Assembly (NCBI GenBank): GCA_003517285.1
Contig: DPAW01000331.1
Coordinates: forward strand, 3,057 to 16,044
Length of the DNA stretch: 12,988 nucleotides
Direction: 5' to 3'
Source: Verrucomicrobiales bacterium
GTDB taxonomy: Bacteria > Verrucomicrobiota > Verrucomicrobiia > Limisphaerales > UBA1100
Shown here: positions 6,285 to 12,988 of the stretch, piece by piece
Numbering within the stretch: the first letter of the stretch is position 1
Layout: every line of letters starts with the position of its first letter
Notes under the pieces: model-generated
The model's database searches: none
What the model was told of the DNA's origin: nothing
Seen by the model: the letters and a program-made list of their open reading frames with translations, nothing else
Translations under genes and position numbers: made by a program

Positions 6285-6978
6285 AAAACTGCGCGCCGGC
6301 CGCGATCCAATCCTTGACCCTCTGCACGTCAGTCGCAGGCAGCATATCTCCCTTACCCTCCGGCGGCATCGGGTCGGAGGGGTCGGTGAGACGAACAATT
6401 AATTCACTACCATCCGGATCGCCAGCCGTGATGGCCTCTTGCACCGAAGCGGAATCAGTCAGATCAAAACTTCCTTTCGCATTGTCTCCATCGTGGCAGT
6501 CGTAACAGGTGCTTCTTTTAAAAATAGGCTCCAAGATTGCGGCGAAATTCTGTCCGCCACCGGAAGCCCCGTCGGCATTGCTACCGCCGCCTTCGCCCGT
6601 TTCGTCATCCTTCAAAAAACCGGGGTACACAAACAACAACACTCCGGCAATCGCCACCACGCCCGCCAGGCTGCCGCCGATTATGAGCAGTTTCTTTTTC
6701 TTAGCGCCTTCAACCGCCGCCACAGCCGCGCCGGCCTCGGCAACAGCCACCTCCGGGTTTGCTGCCGCCATGGGATCGGCTCCCGCGAATACCGGAGCTG
6801 CTGGCACAGGAGCAGCGCCATGCACCACACCAGGAACCTCGGTGATAGGCATCCAATTGGCCGCTCCCTCGTACCAAGCCTGATCGGTGGGCAACAGGGT
6901 GCCTTGCGCCAAGTAAGCATTGATATCCTCAATGGTGTAGGGGCCAAACTGCTGGCCATCTCGCATTACATGGATCAT
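6283..6978 (-). CDS. GYF_2-domain / single-TM / periplasmic haem c protein (first copy)
   Basis: A 231-residue paralog of the gene 8 bases downstream, with the same order of parts. The GYF_2 domain covers 1-50 (DGQQFGPYTIEDINAYL, DQAWYEGAANWMPITEVPG). An Ala/Pro/Val-rich linker (51-92) leads to four lysines (93-96) and a membrane helix at about 97-118. A Gly/Ser/Asp-rich spacer precedes the haem c domain with CYDCH (158-162), the GDPDGSELIVRLTDPSDPMPP block (about 187-206) with candidate axial Met204, and the closing VKDWIAAGAQF. The GDPDGSEL..RL..MPP pattern is the hallmark of the planctomycete-type cytochrome domain (PSCyt1). The predicted arrangement is GYF inside, haem outside. I chose the ATG at 6976-6978 because MIH-x-x-RDGQQFGP is shared with the second copy. 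Upstream in-frame ATG (6999) and TTG (7002) would add 7-8 residues and have an AGG nearby, so they remain possible. It follows the permease gene by 65 bases and is probably co-transcribed. Confidence 0.88.
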   Translation of the reverse strand: MIHVMRDGQQFGPYTIEDINAYLAQGTLLPTDQAWYEGAANWMPITEVPGVVHGAAPVPAAPVFAGADPMAAANPEVAVAEAGAAVAAVEGAKKKKLLIIGGSLAGVVAIAGVLLFVYPGFLKDDETGEGGGSNADGASGGGQNFAAILEPIFKRSTCYDCHDGDNAKGSFDLTDSASVQEAITAGDPDGSELIVRLTDPSDPMPPEGKGDMLPATDVQRVKDWIAAGAQF

Positions 6979-7043
6979 GACAACGCCATGAGAAAACATC
7001 AACCTGTACGCCTTCGCAAGCCAGATTGGTTAACCATGCGGGT

Positions 7044-8864
7044 CTAGAGCGGGAAAAACTTAAGAATCAAGGGCACCGACCCTATCACGATCAATATCTC
7101 CAAAGGCAATCCCATACGCCAGTAATCGCCAAACCGATATCCACCCGGGCCGAGGATCAGCGCGTTACATTGGTGACCAATCGGTGTCAGGAATGCGCAG
7201 GATGCCCCAACGGCCACGGCCATGAGGAATGGGTCCGGACTTACCCCCATTTGCAGGGCGATGCCTACGCCAATGGGTGCCATGATCAGGGCGGTGGCGG
7301 CGTTGTTGATCACATCCGACAAGCACATGGTCACCACCATCAACAATGCCACAATGCTCCAGACTGGCATGCTTTCGGTGAGGTTGTTTACGGCGGTAGC
7401 AATTTCGCTGGTTAACCCAGTAGACTGCAATGCGCCGCTCACAGGAATCATGGCGCCTAGCAGCACGATCACGGGCCAATCAATTTCTCGATACAAATCG
7501 CGCAACGGAAGGATTCCTAAAAACACATACGCCAAAATTGCGCCAAGAAAGGAAAGTGTGGTGGGCATGATCTTGAACATGCTCAAAAGAATCGCAGCAA
7601 CAAAGATCGCCACGGCGATTGTAATCTTGGAAAAGATCCCCACCCGCACCTCGCGCTCGGCCAGAGGCAAGAGATGCAGACTGGCCGCATGTTCCTCAAT
7701 ATTATCCTGCGCACCCTGTAGCAGCAGCACGTCGCCCACACGAAACTCCACATCACCCAAGCGTTTTTGAATGGGCTGTCCCTGCCGCGCCACGGCCATC
7801 AGGACAACCGAGTTCGATGTACGCGACCGTAGAAAAGCCCTGGAACGGCCCACCAATTGGGAGTTGGGCGTCACCACCACCTCGGTGAAATTGACGTCCT
7901 CTCCCTCAATACTGTCGATCCGCGAACGCAGCTCCTTTTCCAATCGCAACCCGGATTGATCCATGATCGCCTTAAGATCCACTGGATCCACCTTTACCAA
8001 ATAACGGCTCCCGGCCCGCACCAGATTATTGCGATTAGGCGTCACCACTTTACCGTCCTTTTTGATGAACCCAAAGATCATCATTTTTTCGCCCGTGTCC
8101 TTTTCCACCTCGCCCAACGTCATCCCAATAAACGAACATTCCTCCGGAACACGCACCTCAGTGATGTATTCCTTCAGGGCAAACATCTCATCCTGCCCCG
8201 CGGGTTTGAGGGAATCCTTGGGGATCAATCGCCACCCAATCACCGTCACAAACACCACACCCAACAACGCCACCAAACCGCCCACCGGCGCGAAAGCGAA
8301 CATGCCAAACGCTTCCCCACCCACTTCCTGTGCCCGAAATGTGGAGATGATAATGTTCGGCGGGGTGCCGATCATGGTGATCATGCCTCCCAAAATACTG
8401 GCAAACGCCAGGGGCATAAGGATCAGACTAGGTGAACGCCCCTGTTCATTGGCAGTCTTCAGCGCCACCGGAAGCAACAACGCCAGCGCGCCGACGTTAT
8501 TCATGAAAGCCGACAGCACCGCGGCCACCACGCACAGGCTTGCGATGTGCAATGTCTGATTCTTGGCAAAGGGCGCCAACTGGCGCGTAATAAGATCTAC
8601 CACACCACTGTTGCGCAGAGCGCGACTGATCACCAGCACAGCGGCCACGGTAATCACCGCAGGATGACCAAACCCGGCCAAAGCCGATTCAGGATCGATC
8701 AAGACCGAGCCCTCGCGACCCAGTACTTTATCAACGATCACATCGGCCACCACCAGCGAGAACAGGCCGATCACAGCCACAATGTCGTAGCGCCACTTAC
8801 CCCAGGCGAATAGGCCAAAGATGCCCACGATAACGCCCAGTACGATGCCTTGTTCAAGGTTCAT
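7044..8864 (-). CDS. SLC13/DASS-family permease with two TrkA_C (RCK_C) domains
   Basis: A 606-residue inner-membrane anion transporter. The first half has about six hydrophobic segments (5-45, 68-85, 104-135, 147-211) with SAFMNNVGALALLLP (118-132) and MIGTPPNIIIS (164-174), the re-entrant-loop motif of divalent anion:Na+ symporters. A soluble insert at about 225-400 contains two consecutive TrkA_C/RCK_C-like regulatory domains (EVRVPEECSFIGMTLGEVE... and EVVVTPNSQLVGRSRA...GDVLLLQG). The second membrane half (about 410-603) holds DVINNAATALIMAPIG (517-532) and AFLTPIGHQCN (557-567), the inverted-repeat counterparts of the first-half motifs. Proteins of this layout are annotated as sulfate, dicarboxylate or general SLC13 carriers; the substrate here is unknown. 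RCK_C domains usually bind small ligands and could gate transport. The ATG at 8862-8864 is preceded by a G-rich GGAGCAGGGCGG stretch. The gene lies 45 bases downstream of a tRNA and 65 bases before the GYF-haem c pair. Confidence 0.92.
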   Translation of the reverse strand: MNLEQGIVLGVIVGIFGLFAWGKWRYDIVAVIGLFSLVVADVIVDKVLGREGSVLIDPESALAGFGHPAVITVAAVLVISRALRNSGVVDLITRQLAPFAKNQTLHIASLCVVAAVLSAFMNNVGALALLLPVALKTANEQGRSPSLILMPLAFASILGGMITMIGTPPNIIISTFRAQEVGGEAFGMFAFAPVGGLVALLGVVFVTVIGWRLIPKDSLKPAGQDEMFALKEYITEVRVPEECSFIGMTLGEVEKDTGEKMMIFGFIKKDGKVVTPNRNNLVRAGSRYLVKVDPVDLKAIMDQSGLRLEKELRSRIDSIEGEDVNFTEVVVTPNSQLVGRSRAFLRSRTSNSVVLMAVARQGQPIQKRLGDVEFRVGDVLLLQGAQDNIEEHAASLHLLPLAEREVRVGIFSKITIAVAIFVAAILLSMFKIMPTTLSFLGAILAYVFLGILPLRDLYREIDWPVIVLLGAMIPVSGALQSTGLTSEIATAVNNLTESMPVWSIVALLMVVTMCLSDVINNAATALIMAPIGVGIALQMGVSPDPFLMAVAVGASCAFLTPIGHQCNALILGPGGYRFGDYWRMGLPLEILIVIGSVPLILKFFPL

Positions 8865-8909
8865 AAACCGCCCTGCTCCCTACTGCGCGCGTTGGGATTT
8901 AAGAAAAAC

Positions 8910-8984
<75 letters not shown>

Positions 8985-8996
8985 GACCGGCGGGAA

Positions 8997-9024
8997 GTTA
9001 TCCGGATTCCGCGCCCGGGGGCAA
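8997..9024 (-). promoter_or_regulatory. Possible sigma70-like promoter for tRNA-Lys
   Basis: On the minus strand TTGCCC (9019-9024) and GATAAC (8997-9002) each match 4 of 6 consensus bases and are separated by 16 bases. The -10 end lies 12 bases before the tRNA 5' end, a plausible distance. Match quality is modest in GC-rich DNA, so this is tentative. Confidence 0.28.
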
Positions 9025-9035
9025 CCTTTTTATCC

Positions 9036-12000
9036 TTACTCAAAACCCAGCACCGCGCGCTTTTGCACCCGATAGCGTTCGTGCTGGAAAACCGCTTCCA
9101 GCCACTCGCGTTCCTTGGCGCTGGCGCGATAACGTGCATCGCGCAAATTGTTGCTGGCATCAGCCAGAGCCTTGTTGGCAGCGGTCTGTTTGTCCTGCTG
9201 CGCTTTATCGGTGGCCTCGGCAACCTTGAGCATCTGAGTAAATGCCTCATTGTCCTTGAGATTTTTGGCATGCGCCGCCGCAGCCTGTTTGTCGGCTGTC
9301 TCAGCCGTTTTAAGCGCGGCTTCGCGCACGGTGACCGACGGGGCCCAACGCAACCGATCCGCCTCCAGTTCCCCCTTCATCTTCACCACCTCAAGCGCTG
9401 TTTCCTTGTGGAAATGCACAACCTGCTCCTGCGCCTCATACCACGCCGTCAAAGGCCCCAGCAAAGTGTTTTGATCGCCATCCAGCGGAGTTTTCAAGCC
9501 CGCTTTGGCCGCTTCAGCAGCCTTCAACGCCCGGTCTGACGCCGCAAACACGGTTTCGGTTTCCTTAAGCACACGCTCACGGCGGGCCCATTCCTGATCC
9601 CGTAATTTCGCAACCATCTCATTCTGGATGAAAGTGTACTGTTCACGCTTCAGGGTGTTCTCGCCATCCTCCAGATTACGGGCGGCTTCGAAGCGTTTAG
9701 TGATGGCCGTGCCATATTCAGCCAGCCGCCGATTATGCTCCGCCAAGGCCTGATTCAAGGCCGTTAACGCCCGATCCATTTCACCCTTGGCTGCCCGAAT
9801 ACGGTTTTGTCGATCGGTGCGTTTGCGGGTCAGGTCGCCGGTAGTTTTGCGAAGAGCCGCCTGACGCGATTTCTTAGCCGTTAGAAATTTCTCCAACAGT
9901 TTAATGTCTCCCTGAGTCCGAACCCATTCGGTCTCCATCCGGTCGGATGTTTCCTGGTGGTAAGAAAAATCATGCAACTTGGATTGGAACTGACCGATGA
10001 CTCCGTTCAATTTTCCACGTAGCGCAGTCAACGCAGCCAAATCTTTCGCCAACTGCTCTTGAGCCTGCTTCAGTTGAGCCGCCAAATTGGTGTCATCAGG
10101 TGCTTTCTCGACCTGCGCGGCTAATTGATCATGCCGCTCCTTGACGGCGTTCAGTCGTTGCAAGGCGGGCTGCTCCTGTTTATCAACGAAATCATGGAGC
10201 GTTCGGCGGGCCGTTTCCATAAGTTCACGGCGACGCACATAATCGCGGGAGGCATTGTTCTTATTCTGCTCGTCCTGCCGCAGCTTGCCCTGTGCCGACC
10301 GTAATTGCCCCTCCCAATCCCGCACATGCCGGTCGATCGACTGCAAATCCCCCAGAGCATCGACGCGGGATTGATCCACGGCGGACTCTTTGCCAATCAG
10401 TTCATGATACACCGCCGCCTTGGCCGCGTAATTGGCGCGCATCTGGATCATCTTCTTTTCAGCGACGTCCAAGCCGTTCTTCAGGACATTCGCCTCATGC
10501 ATTTGAGCCTGCTGCAAAGTTCGGGCGCGGGCATCGCGTTGCCCTCGAGCGGCATCCACTTTTCGTTTGGCATCGTCCCGCTGGCGTCGAGCATCATCAC
10601 GCGGGCCGGTGTACTGATTAAGCGTATCTCGGGCGCGGTTCCGTCGACTCTCGGCAAATTCACGAACCTTACGGGCCCGAGCAACCGCCGCTGTGATTTC
10701 CACCGGGCGCACGTCCCCCTTGGATGCTCCGCGTGCCTTGTCATAATCCGCCTTGCGTTCACCTTGATGTTTCACATACCCATCCTGCTGACGTTGACGA
10801 TCCGCCTGATACTTGGCCACATACTCAGCGTTGGTTTTCGCCTGATCCGTCAACGCCTTCTTCTCCGCCTCGATAGCCCTCTTTGTCTCGGTTACCCGAC
10901 GCCTCGTGAGTTCGTGGACCTCGCGAAGGCGCGGGTTAAATAAATGCAAATTCACATGCAGCTTCCGTTGATATAAAGCGTAATCGCTCGCGGTTTGCGC
11001 CGCGTTAGCCCGGGCTTTGCGAGCTTGGGTCTCCTGCTCCTGCATCTGTTTCAGGATCGCATGGACCTCAGCATCCACCGCGGCGTGTTCTGATTCCAGT
11101 CGACGCCATTTTTCATCAAGCTGCGCCAGATAAACCCTAGCCCCGGCGCGCGCTTTGTAAATACTGTCGAAGCGGCCCTGTCCTGCCACGGCTTGTTGTT
11201 GTTCCTGTTCGCTCAACTTTCCCCAGGTGACCCAGGCACGTTCCAGAATGTTGGGCTTGGATTGGAATGCAATCTCCTGAATTTCATCGGCCTTGAGGCG
11301 GAGTTTGCGGAAGGGCGTTTGATCGGCGATCAACACAGGGCCATCCCACTCCAGCTTGCGCAGGCGTATCTCCGTGCCCAATTGCGTGCGCACCACCCAT
11401 TGTTCCCGGGCTTTAGCCGGTTTTTGCAGAAACACCGCCGAGGCTTGGGACCCACCCTGATATTGTTTGGCGCCAAAGAGGAGGGTTTGCAGGGTGATCT
11501 TGTTGTTCTTGATAGACAGAATTTCTCCTTCCAAAAAATCGCCGGCGACCAACAGCACACCCTCGCGGCCGACCTTGCCGGAACGAATGCGGTCAGCCAC
11601 CGGCAACGACAACGGCTGGAAGAAAATGGCCGCCGCATTCACAGTCGTCAGCCGCACTCCGGCCGGTTCCCCGACAAACCGCACCCGGCTATCGGTCAGG
11701 GATTCCACCGGGTAAGCGATATAACTGCCGTTCCAAGCGAGGGCGCCGGCCGCTGGAATCGCCGGAGGCGCAGGGAGCAACGGCCAATCCTTTACCGCGC
11801 TCAAGGTTGTCCATGCCAGTCCCGGTCCGCTCCAGTCCAGCTCCAGAATCGCGTAGCTGGCCAAGTTCAAATACTCGAGCCGAAATGGATGTTCGCCGGC
11901 GGTCAACCGAATGGAGCCGGTGGCACGGCGGTAAGAGAACTCCGCCGGAGTTCCCAACACCTCCTTGTCACCAATCATCAGGCGCGCACTGTCATCGCTG

Positions 12001-12404
12001 GCCAACCGAAATTGATAATCCCCCGCGAGCGGCACATTCAGCCGCCCCTCAAAGAGAATGGCCCCGGGTGTGTTGCCCAATCGGCGGACCGTCACGTATT
12101 GGCAGGTCACACCATCAATCGTGCTGGGATCACGCGTGAGCACCTCCTTGAAAGTGGTAAATGAGCCCCGCCAGATTTTGGTTTTCACCTCGCGCAGTTC
12201 CGCCTTAGCACCGGGGGCCGGAGCTAAATACGCCTTGCGAATTATTCCCCAGGAAAAAGTCTGCCCGTTGATCCGGACGCCCTGTTCAGAGAGTTGCTGA
12301 AGAGAACCCGAGGCGGTTTTCCCGTCCCGAGTCTGGATGGTAGCCGCCGAAAGAGAGAATTGGACCGCCGCAAAAATAAGTGCGATGGCGGTCGGATGCA
12401 ACAT
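9036..12404 (-). CDS. Secreted PA14-domain protein with very long C-terminal coiled coil
   Basis: A 1,122-residue exported protein. A signal peptide occupies about residues 1-20 (IALIFAAVQFSLSAA). A small beta domain follows (IQTRDGKTASGSLQQL, about 23-62). A PA14-like domain spans about 105-195: ILFEGRLNVPLAGDYQFRLA, SDDSARLMIGDK, AGEHPFRLEYLN and LELDWSGPG, the typical order of the carbohydrate- or ligand-binding PA14 fold. Another beta-rich region (about 220-385) includes VAGDFLEGEILSIKNNKITL and the RKLRLKADEIQEIAF motif, resembling SH3-like pieces seen in large planctomycete/verrucomicrobial surface proteins. From about 425 to the end it is almost entirely Ala/Lys/Arg/Gln/Glu-rich helix, predicted long coiled coil with few breaks. 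It may be an extracytoplasmic structural or tethering protein; the true function is unknown. The ATG at 12402-12404 is preferred over a longer frame to 12515 because it starts a signal peptide and has TTAGG 4 bases upstream. It begins 5 bases after the cyclase-fold gene, so they are surely co-transcribed. Confidence 0.85.
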   Translation of the reverse strand: MLHPTAIALIFAAVQFSLSAATIQTRDGKTASGSLQQLSEQGVRINGQTFSWGIIRKAYLAPAPGAKAELREVKTKIWRGSFTTFKEVLTRDPSTIDGVTCQYVTVRRLGNTPGAILFEGRLNVPLAGDYQFRLASDDSARLMIGDKEVLGTPAEFSYRRATGSIRLTAGEHPFRLEYLNLASYAILELDWSGPGLAWTTLSAVKDWPLLPAPPAIPAAGALAWNGSYIAYPVESLTDSRVRFVGEPAGVRLTTVNAAAIFFQPLSLPVADRIRSGKVGREGVLLVAGDFLEGEILSIKNNKITLQTLLFGAKQYQGGSQASAVFLQKPAKAREQWVVRTQLGTEIRLRKLEWDGPVLIADQTPFRKLRLKADEIQEIAFQSKPNILERAWVTWGKLSEQEQQQAVAGQGRFDSIYKARAGARVYLAQLDEKWRRLESEHAAVDAEVHAILKQMQEQETQARKARANAAQTASDYALYQRKLHVNLHLFNPRLREVHELTRRRVTETKRAIEAEKKALTDQAKTNAEYVAKYQADRQRQQDGYVKHQGERKADYDKARGASKGDVRPVEITAAVARARKVREFAESRRNRARDTLNQYTGPRDDARRQRDDAKRKVDAARGQRDARARTLQQAQMHEANVLKNGLDVAEKKMIQMRANYAAKAAVYHELIGKESAVDQSRVDALGDLQSIDRHVRDWEGQLRSAQGKLRQDEQNKNNASRDYVRRRELMETARRTLHDFVDKQEQPALQRLNAVKERHDQLAAQVEKAPDDTNLAAQLKQAQEQLAKDLAALTALRGKLNGVIGQFQSKLHDFSYHQETSDRMETEWVRTQGDIKLLEKFLTAKKSRQAALRKTTGDLTRKRTDRQNRIRAAKGEMDRALTALNQALAEHNRRLAEYGTAITKRFEAARNLEDGENTLKREQYTFIQNEMVAKLRDQEWARRERVLKETETVFAASDRALKAAEAAKAGLKTPLDGDQNTLLGPLTAWYEAQEQVVHFHKETALEVVKMKGELEADRLRWAPSVTVREAALKTAETADKQAAAAHAKNLKDNEAFTQMLKVAEATDKAQQDKQTAANKALADASNNLRDARYRASAKEREWLEAVFQHERYRVQKRAVLGFE

Positions 12405-12408
12405 GATG

Positions 12409-12413
12409 CCTAA
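12409..12413 (-). promoter_or_regulatory. Ribosome binding site of the PA14/coiled-coil gene, overlapping the upstream stop
   Basis: TTAGG on the minus strand lies 4 bases before the ATG at 12404 and includes the TAG stop (12410-12412) of the cyclase-fold gene. It decides the start and suggests translational coupling. Confidence 0.5.
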
Positions 12414-12988
12414 CGTTGGTAAAGTGGCAGGTAGTGGTAAGGCATCGCCAACATAGTGGTATAGACGGCCGTGGTATAGATTGGTCCCACCCCGCCGCGT
12501 CCACTGGCGTCCCAACGGTAAATATCGCCTTCCTTCTTAATACTCTTCACCACGGTGGTGGCAATGGCCTTGTACCATTTCTCCCAAGTATCGCCACCGA
12601 TCATGTATTGCGCCGGGGCCGCGTAGAAATTGCCATACACATACCACTCCTGAGATTCCCGGTGGTTGGCGAACAAGTACTTGGATCCCTTCATGACCAA
12701 CGGATCATCGTATAAACCGCAAACCTGTAGTGAATAGATGGCCGCCGCCGTTCTGGCAAATCCCGGTGAAGAACCCGGCTGATAACTGAACCCGCCGGTG
12801 CCGGCATGGTGACAGGCTTTCACGTATTTCACGGCGTTATCAATGGTGCGCTGCGGCACATCGATCCCGGAATTCTTCGCGGCTCGCAGGGCCACCACCT
12901 GCAGTACGGTTACCGAGACATCCGCGTCACGTACAACCGGACGATACCGCCATCCGCCCTGTTGGTTTTGGCTGGCGATGATCAATTT
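12410..12988 (-). CDS. Squalene-hopene-cyclase-fold / prenyltransferase-repeat protein (C-terminal part, runs off the right edge)
   Basis: The frame is open to the window edge; 192 C-terminal residues plus the stop are visible and the true start lies outside. An internal TTG at 12983-12985 is not a start. QW-type repeats are visible: QNQQGGWRYRP, then GGFSYQPGSSPGFARTAAA with SLQVCGLYDDP, and GGDTWEKWYKAI. The end PYHYLPLYQR is the usual C-terminus of the planctomycete/verrucomicrobial 'prenyltransferase and squalene oxidase repeat' family. True squalene-hopene cyclases make hopanoids in the membrane using a DXDD acid motif; no such motif lies in the visible part. The close pairing with a secreted PA14/coiled-coil protein and the repeat spacing favour the exported non-cyclase branch of the (alpha/alpha)6 barrel fold, but this is inference. 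Its stop is 5 bases upstream of the next start. Confidence 0.82.
   Translation of the reverse strand, partial: KLIIASQNQQGGWRYRPVVRDADVSVTVLQVVALRAAKNSGIDVPQRTIDNAVKYVKACHHAGTGGFSYQPGSSPGFARTAAAIYSLQVCGLYDDPLVMKGSKYLFANHRESQEWYVYGNFYAAPAQYMIGGDTWEKWYKAIATTVVKSIKKEGDIYRWDASGRGGVGPIYTTAVYTTMLAMPYHYLPLYQR

Noticed and set aside
7165..8559. Long plus-strand frames opposite the permease gene
   Set aside because: The minus strand encodes an intact SLC13 protein with all motifs; the plus frames are composition-driven and show no domain.
8897..8909. T-run after the tRNA as an intrinsic terminator
   Set aside because: The only hairpin before it is the tRNA's own arms; no separate GC-rich stem is present, so I did not list a terminator.
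9036..11135. Coiled-coil region as an SMC/Rad50-type ATPase or phage tail-fibre gene
   Set aside because: No Walker A or B motif is visible, there is a signal peptide and PA14-like domain, and no phage genes surround it.
12405..12515. 37-residue N-terminal extension of the PA14/coiled-coil protein
   Set aside because: It overlaps the end of the cyclase-fold gene, whereas the later ATG starts a signal peptide and has a ribosome site at proper spacing.

Overview
This window looks like a chromosomal segment of a Verrucomicrobiota bacterium, possibly of the Limisphaerales/Pedosphaera type; a planctomycete is the main alternative. The assignment rests on protein style only. It contains two GYF_2-domain proteins joined to a planctomycete-type haem c domain, a secreted PQQ-type beta-propeller, a PA14 plus coiled-coil protein, and a squalene-cyclase-fold repeat protein ending in the usual YLPLYQR-like tail. 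No 16S rRNA or phylogenetic marker is present. Coding density is very high: no gap exceeds 100 bases, and I see no insertion sequence, prophage, CRISPR array or other sign of recent mobility.

Left part (1-5575). The window opens inside the last codons of a polyprenol-phosphate mannosyltransferase-like glycosyltransferase. Its stop overlaps the start of a Gfo/Idh/MocA sugar-type dehydrogenase (ATGA overlap). Converging on that gene, and overlapping it by 4 bases, is a PfkB-family sugar kinase resembling 2-keto-3-deoxygluconate kinase. A 93-base divergent spacer carrying two inverted repeats separates the kinase from a secreted beta-propeller protein. The propeller converges on a glutamate dehydrogenase, which shares a 99-base divergent spacer with a small TPR protein. 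The common themes are sugar oxidation and phosphorylation plus glutamate/2-oxoglutarate balance.

Right part (5594-12988). Everything here is on the minus strand. In transcription order it holds the C-terminus of a squalene-hopene-cyclase-fold repeat protein, a secreted PA14/coiled-coil protein of 1,122 residues starting 5 bases later, a tRNA-Lys(CUU), an SLC13/DASS permease with two TrkA_C (RCK_C) domains, and two adjacent paralogous proteins. Each paralog has a cytoplasmic GYF_2 domain, one membrane helix and a periplasmic haem c domain.

The most unusual items are the duplicated GYF_2-TM-haem c fusion, whose GYF halves are about 76% identical while the haem halves have diverged strongly, and the cyclase-fold / giant PA14 coiled-coil pair. 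I found nothing that proves a new defence or mobile system. The remaining genes belong to recognisable families, although the physiological roles of several are unknown.
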